Origin: Gammaproteobacteria bacterium
GTDB taxonomy: Bacteria; Pseudomonadota; Gammaproteobacteria; Pseudomonadales; Azotimanducaceae
Length of the DNA: 64,000 nt
Direction: 5' to 3'
NCBI GenBank assembly: GCA_009841615.1
Contig: VXLL01000011.1
Location: 62,001 to 126,000 of the forward strand
In this document: piece after piece, positions 1-9,457 of the stretch
How positions within the stretch are numbered: the first letter of the stretch is position 1
How the letters are laid out: every line of letters begins with the position of its first letter
Notes under the pieces: model-generated
Database searches by the model: none
What the model saw: the letters and a program-made list of their open reading frames with translations, nothing else
What the model was told of the DNA's origin: nothing
Program-made: the position numbers and the translations under genes

Positions 1-810
1 AAGTATGAATGGGAACACAGAACCTGGAAACTTAGGGGAGCCTACTAAGCCACACGCTGCAGCACTACAACCATAACGTAGTCCTTTGATCGCGTGCATG
101 AGCATCTCGCCACCCACCGTATCAATTATCCCTCCCCAAGTTTCACGTAGTAATGCACGTTGTGAACCATCCATGAATTCTTCTCGGTTATAAATCGATT
201 GTGCCCCTAATGATCGTAGAAATTCGTACTGCGTTATCTTGCCAGTAACCGCATGAACGTCATACCCCAGGTGAGATAACAGACCAACAGCGCAACTTCC
301 TACTCCTCCCGTAGAGCCGGTGACCACTACTGGACCACCTTCGGGTGACATGCCCAACGCAGTTAGTTTTTCGACACATAGGGCTGCGGTCAAACCAGCC
401 GTACCGATGATCATACTCTCGTTCAAAGACAGTCCCTTAGGTTTTCGAACAGCCCAATGAGCTGGTACTCGAATTCGTTGACCGAAACCACCGTCTCTAT
501 CCATACCGAGCCTGAAGCCAGTAACGATGACGATGTCTCCTCTTTTGTATTCGTCAGTATTTGATTCGAGTACTGATCCTACCGCATCGATCCCAGGTGT
601 ATGAGGATAGTCGCGAGTTACACCCGGAGCACCCGTTGCGGACAACGCATCTTTGTAATTAAGGGATGAGTAATGTACTTCGATCAGAAGGTCGTCCGGA
701 GGGAGCTCTTCCACTGATCTTGTAACTATCTCGTGTCGGCAGTTACCGTCCGATTCTCGGAAAACTCGTAGCGCTCGAAACTCGCTCAAGGTAGTTTTCG
801 CCGTAGCCAT
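1..810 (-). CDS. acuI: Acrylyl-CoA reductase / YhdH-type quinone oxidoreductase, partial
   Basis: Medium-chain zinc-free alcohol dehydrogenase-like reductase of the AcuI/YhdH family, which reduces acrylyl-CoA to propionyl-CoA with NADPH. Reading the minus strand from ATG at 810 gives MATAKTTLSEFRALRV, then the family's SSLNYKDALSATG segment, PHTPGIDAVG and a nucleotide-binding loop VVTGSTGGVGSCAVGLL. The gene runs off the window at base 1, so the C-terminal part is missing here (about 270 of some 330 residues seen). Its start overlaps the end of sohB by 25 bases, suggesting co-transcription. The family call is firm from the motifs; the substrate is known for characterised members only. Confidence 0.88.
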   Translation of the reverse strand, partial: MATAKTTLSEFRALRVFRESDGNCRHEIVTRSVEELPPDDLLIEVHYSSLNYKDALSATGAPGVTRDYPHTPGIDAVGSVLESNTDEYKRGDIVIVTGFRLGMDRDGGFGQRIRVPAHWAVRKPKGLSLNESMIIGTAGLTAALCVEKLTALGMSPEGGPVVVTGSTGGVGSCAVGLLSHLGYDVHAVTGKITQYEFLRSLGAQSIYNREEFMDGSQRALLRETWGGIIDTVGGEMLMHAIKGLRYGCSAAACGLVGSPKFPGSVFPFIL

Positions 811-1922
811 CTCGCAATAGAGAGCATCGACGTTGCTGTTTGAGTCAGTATGTCGGACAATTGCTTCTTCGGCGGATGCCAAGTCAATTCAAACACTCTC
901 GAGTCGTCGCATGCGTTCATGATGTATTCGTCGCTTGTCATGATGTCGTCAATCAAATTACGAGCCAAAGCGCGTTCGCCATACCAAGATTCACCAGTCG
1001 CAACGACAGACAAGTCAACGTCCGGTCGATGGTTTGACACAAATTCCTTGAAGAGCTCGTGTACGTCCTCTATTTCTTCCAAGAACTTCTTTCGTGCCGC
1101 ATCAGTGTTTTCGCCGAATACCGATAGTGTCCGTTTGAATTCTCCGGCAGTAATGATTTCATAGTCGATGTCGTATTTTTTTAATAATCGATTGACGTTC
1201 GGTATCTCAGCTGCAACGCCAATCGAGCCTACAAGCGCGAAGGGAGCTGCCAAAATTTGATCTGCGACGACGGCGATCATATAGCCTCCACTCGCGGCTA
1301 CTTCGTCTACCGCCACAGTAAGTTTGACTCCTGCTTTACGAACGCGCATTAGTTGGGATGCGGCGTAGCCATATGAGTGCACGACACCACCTGGACTCTC
1401 TACCTTGACCACGACTTCATCGTTTTTCGTGGCCTGAGTCAACACAGCAGAAATCTCATGTTTGAGCCGCTCTACTTTACTGGCTTCCAAATCCCCTTCA
1501 AATCCAAGCACATAAACACTCTTTTGCTTTTCTTCTGAATCCTCTGTCTCCTCTTTGTCGCCCTTGCCGTTTTCTCCCGTGTCGTCCTCCTCATCCTTGG
1601 CACTTGACTCTTGTTCCGTGGCCGATGCACTCTTCTCCGAGGAAGACTTAGCCTCAGTTTTCTCTTTTTGTTTCTTTTCCTTCTGCTCTGCTTTTCGGTG
1701 TTTCTTCACTTGACCCGGGCTAAGTGAAGCTTGCTCAATCGTCGAACGCATTGCATCGTAAAAGTCGTTTAAATAACGAACTGTTAGGTGTCCCACTTGA
1801 GTACGATCTGTAGTACGACGCATTGCGACTGAACTGATGACCGCGATTACCACTACGATGGCAATGACTACGGTAATGGTTTGCAACAAAAAAGTGAGGT
1901 AATCCCACAGTATTTCCATCAT
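786..1922 (-). CDS. sohB: SohB, inner-membrane serine peptidase (S49 family)
   Basis: Membrane-anchored peptidase of the signal-peptide-peptidase (SppA/SohB) family, 378 residues against about 350 for E. coli SohB. One N-terminal membrane segment (about 8-31) is followed by the SohB-type N-terminal domain and the S49 catalytic domain, with VESPGGVVHSYGYAA and the serine in DEVAASGGYMIAVVAD. The odd part is a strongly charged Lys/Glu/Ser/Asp-rich linker, roughly residues 75-133, between membrane part and protease domain. It is low in complexity and longer than usual. It lies upstream of acuI and overlaps it. Start: two ATG codons in tandem at 1922. Confidence 0.92.
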   Translation of the reverse strand: MMEILWDYLTFLLQTITVVIAIVVVIAVISSVAMRRTTDRTQVGHLTVRYLNDFYDAMRSTIEQASLSPGQVKKHRKAEQKEKKQKEKTEAKSSSEKSASATEQESSAKDEEDDTGENGKGDKEETEDSEEKQKSVYVLGFEGDLEASKVERLKHEISAVLTQATKNDEVVVKVESPGGVVHSYGYAASQLMRVRKAGVKLTVAVDEVAASGGYMIAVVADQILAAPFALVGSIGVAAEIPNVNRLLKKYDIDYEIITAGEFKRTLSVFGENTDAARKKFLEEIEDVHELFKEFVSNHRPDVDLSVVATGESWYGERALARNLIDDIMTSDEYIMNACDDSRVFELTWHPPKKQLSDILTQTATSMLSIARWLRRKLP

Positions 1923-2051
1923 TGAATTAGCCCTAATTTAGCGTTGATAGTGGTGGAGGTTCCACCGAATTGAGTTCGTGTTCTACCTGGTACTAGACAT
2001 CTACGGCAGGCAAATCGTCGTTCTGAAAAAATATCGTATTACCGATTGATG

Positions 2052-2234
2052 TCAAGGCAAGGTATTGTACAAACCAACGCGAGCGAGTAAATCATCAATA
2101 CTCATTCTCACGAGTACGCTAAGACCTTCTGATTTTGCAACTTCCCTACCGTCAACACTTACATAAAATTCCAACCCTAACAAGCGTGTCCTGTTACACA
2201 TAAAAACAGTGCGACTTTCTCCCACACAATCCAA
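2052..2234 (-). CDS. Possible small hypothetical protein, 60 residues
   Basis: A 60-codon reading frame diverging from nhaB, with its start only 19 bases from the nhaB start. An internal Met at residue 12 could be the true start. I recognise no family. The segment LEFYVSVDGREVAKSEGLSVL looks protein-like rather than random, but there is no clear ribosome binding site and no neighbour supports it. It may be a chance frame lying over the nhaB promoter region. Confidence 0.25.
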   Translation of the reverse strand: MDCVGESRTVFMCNRTRLLGLEFYVSVDGREVAKSEGLSVLVRMSIDDLLARVGLYNTLP

Positions 2235-2253
2235 TAGATAAAAGGATTTAATC

Positions 2254-3816
2254 TTGGCAACTTCATTCGATTCTGGTCAGCCCACTAGCGCTCGTAATCT
2301 GCGTTTCAGGGATTTTGTGCTCAACTTCATGGGTGATGCTCCGGTATGGTATAAGCAGACCATTGTCGGCTTCTTAATCCTGAATCTTATGTTCTTCGCG
2401 GTTTGGACGCTAGCGCCGTTGTTTGGAATCGAAGACTACGTAACAACCATAAAGACGATCGCTGGTTGGGTCGTAGTCCTACAGTTCATCTTCACGCTAG
2501 CAATGGCTTTGCAGTGCTATCCACTGCAACCAGGAGGATTGATCGCGATTCAAGCAATCGCAATTGGATTAGCTTCGGCGGATACCGTCTACCACGAAGT
2601 AGAAGGTGGTCTAAAAGTGATTTTGCTGTTAATGTTCATGGTGGCAGGTGTTTTCTTCATGAAAGACCTCTTGCTTTGGATTTTCACAAAAATCTTCGTC
2701 AATGTGCGATCCAAGTTGGTCATCTCCGTGTTGTTTATGTTTGTTGCCGCAATTCTCTCGGCGTTCCTCGATGCTCTAACCGTAATAGCGGTAGTCATCA
2801 CCATCGGAGTGGGCTTTGCAAACGTTATTGATGGATTGTTAAGAGATGAGAGTCACTTCAGGAATGCCGCCAGTCGAGAACAATTTAACCAAGACCGGCA
2901 ACAGTTCTATCGTTTTTTGCGGAACGTAATGATGCACGCCGCTATAGGGACTGCGTTGGGCGGTGTTTGTACCATGGTTGGTGAACCTCAAAATCTACTG
3001 ATCGCGGCTAAGCTCGATTGGGGATTCAATCAGTTCATTGTTGAGATGGCGATAGTGACCATGCCAGTATTTGCGGTCGGCATCATTACCTGCGTCTTCT
3101 TGGAAACGACTCGGTTGTTTTCGTTTGGTGCTAAGGCTCCGGAGTCGATCCTTCAAGTGCTGAAGGAACACGACGACGAAGTGAGTTTGAGATTCACTGG
3201 GCGCGATAAAGCGAAATTAACAATTCAAGCTCTAGCAGTGGTCTTCCTCGTTGTTGGTCTTTCGGCACAGTGGGCTCAAGTGGGATTAATCGGGTTATCG
3301 ATTATTGTGATCCAAACTGCGTTCAATGGCGTGATTCGTGAACACGATCTTGGACCTGCATTCGAAGAAGCGCTTCCGTTCACAGCTCTTCTGGTAGTAT
3401 TTTTCGCGATCGTCGCCGTTATTCATGATCAACACCTATTCTCGCCTGTCTTAGCCTACATACTAAACCTTGACCCGTCGATCCAACCTGGGATGTTTTA
3501 CATCGCGAACGGAATATTGTCTGCGATTAGCGACAATGTGTTTGTTGCAACAGTGTATATAAACGAAATTCACGCTGCTTTTGTTGACGAAAGCATCAAT
3601 CGTGAATTGTTTAATAAGCTCGGAGTCGCAGTCAACACGGGAACTAACATTCCCAGTGTTGCGACACCAAACGGTCAAGCTGCATTTTTATTCTTGTTGA
3701 CATCGTCGCTTGCACCACGTATTCGGTTGTCTTACATGCGCATGGTATATATGGCTTTGCCATATACGATTACGCTCGGCGTAACCGGCTGGATCATGGT
3801 GCACTTTTTCTTGTAG
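2254..3816 (+). CDS. nhaB: NhaB sodium/proton antiporter
   Basis: Inner-membrane Na+/H+ antiporter of the NhaB family, 520 residues (E. coli about 513), which exports sodium in exchange for protons. The N-terminus (SARNLRFRDFVLNFMGDAPVWYKQ is the family pattern), the GGVCTMVGEPQNLLIAAK segment and the C-terminal SDNVFVATVYINE and NTGTNIPSVATPNGQAAFLF segments are typical, with about a dozen hydrophobic membrane spans. The start is a TTG at 2254, chosen because AAAGGA at 2241-2246 lies seven bases upstream and the protein then begins as in relatives. It stands alone on the plus strand and converges with dnaQ. Confidence 0.95.
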   Translation: MATSFDSGQPTSARNLRFRDFVLNFMGDAPVWYKQTIVGFLILNLMFFAVWTLAPLFGIEDYVTTIKTIAGWVVVLQFIFTLAMALQCYPLQPGGLIAIQAIAIGLASADTVYHEVEGGLKVILLLMFMVAGVFFMKDLLLWIFTKIFVNVRSKLVISVLFMFVAAILSAFLDALTVIAVVITIGVGFANVIDGLLRDESHFRNAASREQFNQDRQQFYRFLRNVMMHAAIGTALGGVCTMVGEPQNLLIAAKLDWGFNQFIVEMAIVTMPVFAVGIITCVFLETTRLFSFGAKAPESILQVLKEHDDEVSLRFTGRDKAKLTIQALAVVFLVVGLSAQWAQVGLIGLSIIVIQTAFNGVIREHDLGPAFEEALPFTALLVVFFAIVAVIHDQHLFSPVLAYILNLDPSIQPGMFYIANGILSAISDNVFVATVYINEIHAAFVDESINRELFNKLGVAVNTGTNIPSVATPNGQAAFLFLLTSSLAPRIRLSYMRMVYMALPYTITLGVTGWIMVHFFL

Positions 3817-3821
3817 TCGAA

Positions 3822-3836
3822 CTTGCTCAGAGCAAG
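3822..3836. terminator. Short hairpin between convergent nhaB and dnaQ
   Basis: A six-base-pair stem CTTGCT/AGCAAG with a three-base loop sits in the 26-base gap between the nhaB stop and the dnaQ stop. It could act as a transcription stop for both directions, but it lacks a clear T-run, so the call is weak. Confidence 0.3.
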
Positions 3837-3842
3837 ATACGT

Positions 3843-4532
3843 TCAAGTACTTCCGTCGGAAATTCGTTGCATGTACGCGTCGTGGGTCGCTAATTCCGCG
3901 GCTGTCGCGTGGATCACGACTGGTTGACGTTGTGTGGATACTGACGCACCGAGTCTTACCGGCGTGGTTTTTAAGGCTCGATCGTCCGCACTATCGAACA
4001 GTTCTTGTTCCCCAGACACCATTCGAATGTAAACTCGTGCTAGTAGTTCGGCATCGACCAGGGCACCATGTAAGTCTCGATTACTGAGATCTACCTTAAA
4101 TCGTTTACATAATGAATTTAGGTCATTGTGTGTCCCTCGAAACTTTTCACGAGCTATGGCTAGAGAATCCACGACGGTACATAGGTCCTGCAGTCGTACA
4201 TCAAACCCTGCTCGTTCTAACTCGGAATCCAAAAATTTACGGTCAAATTCAGCCTGATGCATGACGACGTCCGCACCCTTGACTATATCCAAAAACTGTT
4301 CAGCAATTTCGACAAATTTCGGTTCGTTCTTCAAATCAGCCCAAGTTCGACCATGTATTCTCACCGCTTCTTGATCAATTTCTCTTTCAGGGTTTAAGTA
4401 TTCGTGAAATCGAGTGTGTAGCGTAGCTAAGTCCTGAATCTCAACGCACGCAATCTCAATCACACGGTCTCCGTTCTCAACGTAAAGTCCGGTGGTCTCT
4501 GTATCGACTACAACTAAGCGTCGGCTCGTCAA
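3843..4532 (-). CDS. dnaQ: DNA polymerase III epsilon subunit (3'-5' proofreading exonuclease)
   Basis: Proofreading subunit of the replicative polymerase, 229 residues. DEDDh exonuclease motifs are visible: VDTETTGL near the N-terminus (Exo I), HGRTWADL then VVMHQAEFDRKFLDSELE (Exo II), and LHGALVDAELLARVY (Exo III). A C-terminal tail past about residue 180 would hold the alpha-subunit contact. The start is TTG at 4532, which overlaps the rnhA stop in TTGA, so the two are translationally coupled. In E. coli rnhA and dnaQ are divergent; here they form one operon, as in several other gammaproteobacteria. Confidence 0.94.
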   Translation of the reverse strand: MTSRRLVVVDTETTGLYVENGDRVIEIACVEIQDLATLHTRFHEYLNPEREIDQEAVRIHGRTWADLKNEPKFVEIAEQFLDIVKGADVVMHQAEFDRKFLDSELERAGFDVRLQDLCTVVDSLAIAREKFRGTHNDLNSLCKRFKVDLSNRDLHGALVDAELLARVYIRMVSGEQELFDSADDRALKTTPVRLGASVSTQRQPVVIHATAAELATHDAYMQRISDGST

Positions 4533-4993
4533 ATCAAGTTCTCTTCAGAGTCGCTGTGGACTTGATACTTAAACGCCTCTTCTCGAGCGAGGCGATCTAC
4601 CAGTTCGTTAAACTGATCTCCGGAATGTCCTCGTACCCAGTGCCACGTAATGCTGTGTTTTTGCGTTAGTGCATGGAGCTCTTGCCAAAGTTCTTTGTTC
4701 TTCACTGGTTTACGATTAGCGGTCTGCCAATTGTTCATGCTCCATGTATGAATCCAATCGTTAATCCCATCGATAACGTATCGAGAATCCGTGTACAGTT
4801 GAATTTCAAATGGTTCGGGTAAATGAGCAAGAGCGGCAATCACTGCTTGCATTTCCATTCGATTGTTCGTCGTCGAAGGTTTCCCTCCAGAGAGTGTTGT
4901 AGATTCTGTGTCTGCCTGTATGAGGACTGCCCAACCTCCAGGCCCCGGATTGCCTAGGCATGCACCATCAGTATGGATTACGCAGGTCCTCAC
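4529..4993 (-). CDS. rnhA: Ribonuclease HI
   Basis: Cleaves the RNA strand of RNA-DNA hybrids. At 154 residues it is the standard length. The four metal-binding acids are in place: HTDGACLGNPGPGGWA, RMEMQAVIAAL, LYTDSRYVIDGI and the late VDRLAREEA. The WxxxN basic segment (INDWIHTWSMNNWQTANRKP) binds the hybrid. The start is GTG at 4993 in a frame beginning MRTCVIHTDGA. It is the first gene of an rnhA-dnaQ pair with a four-base overlap. Confidence 0.95.
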   Translation of the reverse strand: MRTCVIHTDGACLGNPGPGGWAVLIQADTESTTLSGGKPSTTNNRMEMQAVIAALAHLPEPFEIQLYTDSRYVIDGINDWIHTWSMNNWQTANRKPVKNKELWQELHALTQKHSITWHWVRGHSGDQFNELVDRLAREEAFKYQVHSDSEENLI

Positions 4994-5032
4994 GTTTGAG
5001 GTGCCCTTAAGGAATTGAAACTATTACTAAAG

Positions 5033-6943
5033 TTAAGAATTCGGCGCGATATTGTTCTTTATTCGCGCGTTGTTGCGGAGTGCTCGCACAAACGTGCGCA
5101 CGTCTCGATTTTCGAAAGATGACTCAAGATCGGTCTGGATTGCCTGTTGATCTACTTGAGGTAATTCGTCCCAGTTGCCAGCGTGCACACCAGTGACCAC
5201 AAGAATAGCTTTATCGTTAACCACCCCATCAACATCTAGTATTTTTCGTTCACCTTCTTCCAAAACTCTAATCTTGAAAGCTTCATTACGTACCGTGTGA
5301 GGAACATCCTGACCTCGCCGCTCCATTTGGTCTACAGTGATCCATTCCACACCGAAGTCTCTTGCCACTTGGGTGAAATCTTCTGTTTCCAATAACTGCT
5401 TATAAGCAGCATCGCGATCACGTTCAGCTCGTCGTGCAGCCTCTTCCCGTCTTAAGATGGCTCGAACTTGCACTCGAACATCCTCAAAAGTTTTTAACTC
5501 GGGTGCGGTTCGAGATACCAATCGAGCAACAATGGCTTGCCGCTCGTCTACATCGACTACTGGACTATTGAAACCATTCTCCAATACATCCGGTCCCAAT
5601 ATTTTTGTTCGTACATCGAACGTGCCCAGCACGCCTTCCCCAATGCTACGGGTTATGTTTGCTTGAGTTTGGATTTCTTTACCGAACTCTTCGGCCACCG
5701 GTTCAAGTGTGTCATTTTCTGCGGCTACGATACCTAGTTGCCGTTTCGCTTCTTCGTATTCTGGAGAAGCCAAATCCTCCAGCATCTCCTGCTGAATTTC
5801 CTCAAAACGTAACTCTAGAGAGGATATATCGATCTCCTGAATCTCGTTCAATTTAATCAAGTGAACGCCAAATTGAGTTACGACAGGTTCAGAAAGTTCA
5901 CCAACCTCCAATGAAAACAAAACGTCCTCAAATTCTGGTACAAACTTACCGCGCCCTGCAAAATCCAAATCTCCGCCAAAAATCGCATTAGACTCGTCGT
6001 CTGAGTGTTCTGCTGCCAGTTCTCCAAAACTCGCTCCGTCAACGATCTGTTGCCGAATGTCCTGAATCAGCTCCATGGCTTGTTCTTCAGTTCGATTTTC
6101 GTCGACTTCAATAAGAATGTGTTGGGACTTTCTCTGCGCATTTTCTTGTGCTAAAAGCTGCTCTTCCTCAAACGCAGCCGATATGTCTTCCTCGGAGACT
6201 TCGAGTCCTTCGGTATAGTCTGCTTTGGAAATTGTTATATAGCTCAGTTCAAAGGACTCATCTGTCATATACTCGTCAGAGTTTTCTTCGTAGTAAGCAG
6301 TCATTTCTTCCTCGGTGGGTTCAATTTCGCCAACATAGGAATTAGCTTCAAACAACAAGTATGCGACATCTCGAGTCTGTCTCCCAACTCGCGCGGCATC
6401 CATCAGTTCTCTGTCGGTGTAGAACGATGTGTGCCGCTGAATATTCCACAGAGCCTCGACAACTTGGTCTTTGCGAAGTTCTTCTTCATAGTCCTGAAGA
6501 GAATACCCTAGGAACCGTGGCACTCGGGTGATAAATGCATCCTTATCAAAAACACCATCAACTTGGAACAACGGGTTCGCAGCAATAGTATCTAAGTAGT
6601 GTTGTCTTGAGGAAACCATGCCCAAATCTGCTGCTTTTTGCACGTACAGCTGGTGCTCAATCATCCTTTCGAGGATAGCGGAAACGTTAACCATAGACTC
6701 AATCGTTTCAGGGTCATACTCTCCGCCGTATCTTTGAGAAAGATTTGCTTTTTCAACTTGGAGCGCGCGCGAAAGAGCCGCTTCAGGAATGTTGTAGCCA
6801 TTTACAACCGCTACCCCCGGCGGGGTAAAGGTCGCGAACAGATTGAATGCACCAAACCCGAAGACGACGAGCACAAACGCGATTAGACCAAAGATAATTT
6901 TGGCACTAGTGGTTTGTGCTCGTACTCGTAATCGCTGAAGCAC
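5033..6943 (-). CDS. ppiD: PpiD, membrane-anchored periplasmic folding chaperone
   Basis: Inner-membrane-anchored chaperone of the SurA/PpiD group that helps newly exported proteins fold near the Sec translocon. It has 636 residues (E. coli 623). A short cytoplasmic start MLQRLRVRAQTTSAKIIFG is followed by a membrane span (about 17-38), a SurA_N-like helical domain with QVEKANLSQRYGG, and a parvulin-type domain around residues 255-365 with QHILIEVDENRTEEQA and FGVHLIKLNEI. A long C-terminal SurA-like region follows. It sits next to hupB as in E. coli. Confidence 0.94.
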   Translation of the reverse strand: MLQRLRVRAQTTSAKIIFGLIAFVLVVFGFGAFNLFATFTPPGVAVVNGYNIPEAALSRALQVEKANLSQRYGGEYDPETIESMVNVSAILERMIEHQLYVQKAADLGMVSSRQHYLDTIAANPLFQVDGVFDKDAFITRVPRFLGYSLQDYEEELRKDQVVEALWNIQRHTSFYTDRELMDAARVGRQTRDVAYLLFEANSYVGEIEPTEEEMTAYYEENSDEYMTDESFELSYITISKADYTEGLEVSEEDISAAFEEEQLLAQENAQRKSQHILIEVDENRTEEQAMELIQDIRQQIVDGASFGELAAEHSDDESNAIFGGDLDFAGRGKFVPEFEDVLFSLEVGELSEPVVTQFGVHLIKLNEIQEIDISSLELRFEEIQQEMLEDLASPEYEEAKRQLGIVAAENDTLEPVAEEFGKEIQTQANITRSIGEGVLGTFDVRTKILGPDVLENGFNSPVVDVDERQAIVARLVSRTAPELKTFEDVRVQVRAILRREEAARRAERDRDAAYKQLLETEDFTQVARDFGVEWITVDQMERRGQDVPHTVRNEAFKIRVLEEGERKILDVDGVVNDKAILVVTGVHAGNWDELPQVDQQAIQTDLESSFENRDVRTFVRALRNNARIKNNIAPNS

Positions 6944-7000
6944 GCTACGCTCTTGAGTTACTGATTAGTAAAAAGCAAAGTTCCTGCAGAACCGAAGTGT

Positions 7001-7276
7001 CTACCCGTTGACAGACTCGTTTAGGAGTTTGCCGGCCTTAAAGACGACATGTTTCCTAGCTGGAACGGCTACGGGTTCACCCGTACGAGGATGCCGAGCC
7101 GTATAGGCAGCGCGATGGCGTGCGCTCAAACTGCCGAAACCGGTCAATACAACTGAGTCGCCGTCGGTCAACGCCTGAGTGATACCACTCAAGACCGCAT
7201 CAACGGCTGACTTGGCTTCCTTGCGTGTCAATCCGGCTTCGTGACGGACATGTTCTACTAAATCTCGCTTTTGCAT
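7001..7276 (-). CDS. hupB: HU family DNA-binding protein
   Basis: Small histone-like nucleoid protein, 91 residues, matching HU in length. Visible features are the N-terminal helices (RDLVEHVRHEAGLTRKEA), the VVLTGFGSLSARHRAAYTAR arm base and the ARHPRTGEPVAVPARKHVVF DNA-binding arm. The usual GRNP of the arm reads ARHP here. It lies directly downstream of clpX with no lon gene between them. Confidence 0.95.
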   Translation of the reverse strand: MQKRDLVEHVRHEAGLTRKEAKSAVDAVLSGITQALTDGDSVVLTGFGSLSARHRAAYTARHPRTGEPVAVPARKHVVFKAGKLLNESVNG

Positions 7277-7352
7277 GTGATTACCTCGAGTATGAAATAA
7301 AGGATAAATAAAAATTAGAAAATCAAGTTAATACTGACTCTCCAAACAACCG

Positions 7353-7373
7353 GTTTCGCCAAACGGCGGAAAC
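7353..7373 (-). terminator. Possible weak terminator between clpX and hupB
   Basis: The 109-base gap after the clpX stop holds an imperfect hairpin, GTTTCCGCC paired with GGCGAAAC with one bulged base and a four-base loop on the minus strand. A T-rich stretch follows but no clean T-run. It may separate clpX transcription from hupB. The gap is also where lon would normally be. Confidence 0.33.
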
Positions 7374-7385
7374 AACGAATACGCA

Positions 7386-8654
7386 TTAACCGTTCACCAA
7401 AAGAGGCTTCTTAGTGTCATCGTCTTTGTAAATGAGCAAAGGTGCGCACTCTCCGAGTACGACCTGGGCATCGACAACGACCTTCTCCACTTCTTTATTT
7501 GACGGAATGTCGTACATCGTATCTAAGAGAATTTCTTCCATAATGGACCGAAGTCCCCGCGCCCCAGTCTTTCGTTCTAATGCTTTTTTAGCGATTGCAC
7601 TGAGTGCATCCTGCCGAAACTCAATGGAGACATCCTCCATGTGAAAGAGTTCGGCATATTGTTTTGTAAGCGCATTTTTCGGTTCAGTAAGTATTCTCAC
7701 TAGTGCGCTGTCATCGAGTTCGTCCAACGTAGCTACGACGGGCAGTCTGCCCACGAACTCTGGAATTAAGCCATATCTGATCAAGTCGTCCGGTTCCACT
7801 TTCTTCAGTATCTTATCGATGCTTTCCGGACTATTTGGACCTGAGACAGTCGCCTCGAAACCAATCCCACTATCGTCGGTTCGCGCTTGAATCACCCGAT
7901 CCAAACCCGCGAATGCACCACCACAGATGAACAAAATGTTGGACGTATTCACGTGCATATATTCGCCCTGCGGATGCTTTCTGGATCCATGGGGTGGGAC
8001 AGAGGAAGTCGTGCCTTCTATGAGCTTTAATAGAGCTTGTTGGACACCCTCACCGGATACGTCTCGAGTTATCGACGGGTTATCCGATTTTCGAGAAATC
8101 TTGTCAATTTCATCAATGTACACGATTCCCTGTTGAGCTTTCTCGACATCGTAATCGCATTTTTGGAGTAATTTCTGCAATACATTCTCGACATCTTCAC
8201 CGACGTACCCTGCTTCCGTTAGAGTCGTAGCGTCTGCGATACAAAAAGGCACGTCCATGAGCCGCGCAAGTGTTTCCGCTAATAAGGTTTTTCCACTTCC
8301 TGTGGGACCGATTAAGAGAATGTTTGCCTTCGCAATCTCAACATTACTGCGATCCTTGGAACGAATGCGTTTGAAATGCGTGTAGACTGCTACTGATAAG
8401 ACGCGTTTAGCGTGTTCTTGACCGATAACGTATTCGTCAAGTCTAGCTTTGATTTCATGCGGAAGAAGCAACCTTGCCAACCGACCCGGTGGTTCGGTTG
8501 GGTCTTTGAATTCCTCCCGTACCATTTCAACGCACACATCAATGCATTCATTACAAATGAATACGGAAGGCCCACCAGAAATGAGTTTTCTTACTTCAAA
8601 CTGACTCTTCTCGCAGAATGAACAGAACGCGCGACCGGAGATTCCGCTACCCAT
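7386..8654 (-). CDS. clpX: ClpX, ATP-dependent unfoldase of the ClpXP protease
   Basis: AAA+ unfoldase that recognises tagged or damaged proteins and feeds them to ClpP. It has 422 residues (E. coli 424). An N-terminal zinc-binding domain with two CxxC pairs (CSFCEK and CNECIDVC) is followed by Walker [16 protein letters not shown], Walker [11 protein letters not shown], the pore-loop GYVGEDVE and the [13 protein letters not shown] sensor-2 segment. It lies downstream of clpP, separated by 165 bases without a gene, in the usual tig-clpP-clpX order. Confidence 0.97.
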   Translation of the reverse strand: MGSGISGRAFCSFCEKSQFEVRKLISGGPSVFICNECIDVCVEMVREEFKDPTEPPGRLARLLLPHEIKARLDEYVIGQEHAKRVLSVAVYTHFKRIRSKDRSNVEIAKANILLIGPTGSGKTLLAETLARLMDVPFCIADATTLTEAGYVGEDVENVLQKLLQKCDYDVEKAQQGIVYIDEIDKISRKSDNPSITRDVSGEGVQQALLKLIEGTTSSVPPHGSRKHPQGEYMHVNTSNILFICGGAFAGLDRVIQARTDDSGIGFEATVSGPNSPESIDKILKKVEPDDLIRYGLIPEFVGRLPVVATLDELDDSALVRILTEPKNALTKQYAELFHMEDVSIEFRQDALSAIAKKALERKTGARGLRSIMEEILLDTMYDIPSNKEVEKVVVDAQVVLGECAPLLIYKDDDTKKPLLVNG

Positions 8655-8819
8655 TAAGTGCTCACTCCGACCGTAGTGTATCGAGTATGCAAGAACGGAG
8701 CGCGACTACACAAATGTAACTGTGAAACCAATATGATTTTCATTGTTGGGAGAATAAGTATAGGGCAAATTTTCAAGAACGCACAAACAAAGTGTTGAAA
8801 AAGAAACTAAACACGTTAG

Positions 8820-9437
8820 TCAAGTGGACATTTTAGTTTCTCGCGTGTTCCTTACTACATCAATAAGGCCATATTTTTTCGCATCTTCGGGCGACATCCA
8901 AAAATCTCGATCTGTGTCTGTCGCGATTTGATCTTGCGTTTGTCCGGTATGATGAGCTAGTAAACTGTTGAGTGTCTCTCGTAAATGTAGAATCTCTTTG
9001 ACTTGAAGTTCTATGTCAGCCGCCGTCCCTTCAGAACCACCGCTTGGTTGATGCAACATGATTCGGGAATTCGGTAAAGCAGACCTTTTCCCGTCAGTAC
9101 CGGCCGCGAGAAGAAAAGCCCCCATGCTAGCAGCTTGACCAATACAGGTGGTCGCAACATCTGATCGAATATATTGCATCGTGTCATAGATCGAAAGCCC
9201 CGCTGACACCGAGCCACCCGGTGAATTGATGTAAACGTGAATGTCCTTTTCTGGATTTTCTGATTCACACCACAGCAATTGTGCTACAACGACGTTCGCA
9301 ACGGCGTCGGTCACGACATCAGCTAAGAAAATGATGCGTTCTTTCAGCAATCTTGAGTAGATGTCATAAGAGCGCTCACCACGCGCACTCTGTTCCAAGA
9401 CCATCGGTACAAAATTCATTCCGTAAACGTCATCCAT
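8820..9437 (-). CDS. clpP: ClpP, ATP-dependent protease proteolytic subunit
   Basis: Serine protease that forms the barrel of ClpXP/ClpAP, 205 residues. Ser104 in [12 protein letters not shown] and His129 in [10 protein letters not shown] are the nucleophile and base. The [18 protein letters not shown] oxyanion segment and the [20 protein letters not shown]-terminal region are standard. It begins 20 bases after the tig stop, giving a tig-clpP-clpX transcription order. Confidence 0.97.
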   Translation of the reverse strand: MDDVYGMNFVPMVLEQSARGERSYDIYSRLLKERIIFLADVVTDAVANVVVAQLLWCESENPEKDIHVYINSPGGSVSAGLSIYDTMQYIRSDVATTCIGQAASMGAFLLAAGTDGKRSALPNSRIMLHQPSGGSEGTAADIELQVKEILHLRETLNSLLAHHTGQTQDQIATDTDRDFWMSPEDAKKYGLIDVVRNTRETKMST

Positions 9438-9457
9438 CGTATTCCATTCCTCTCTGT

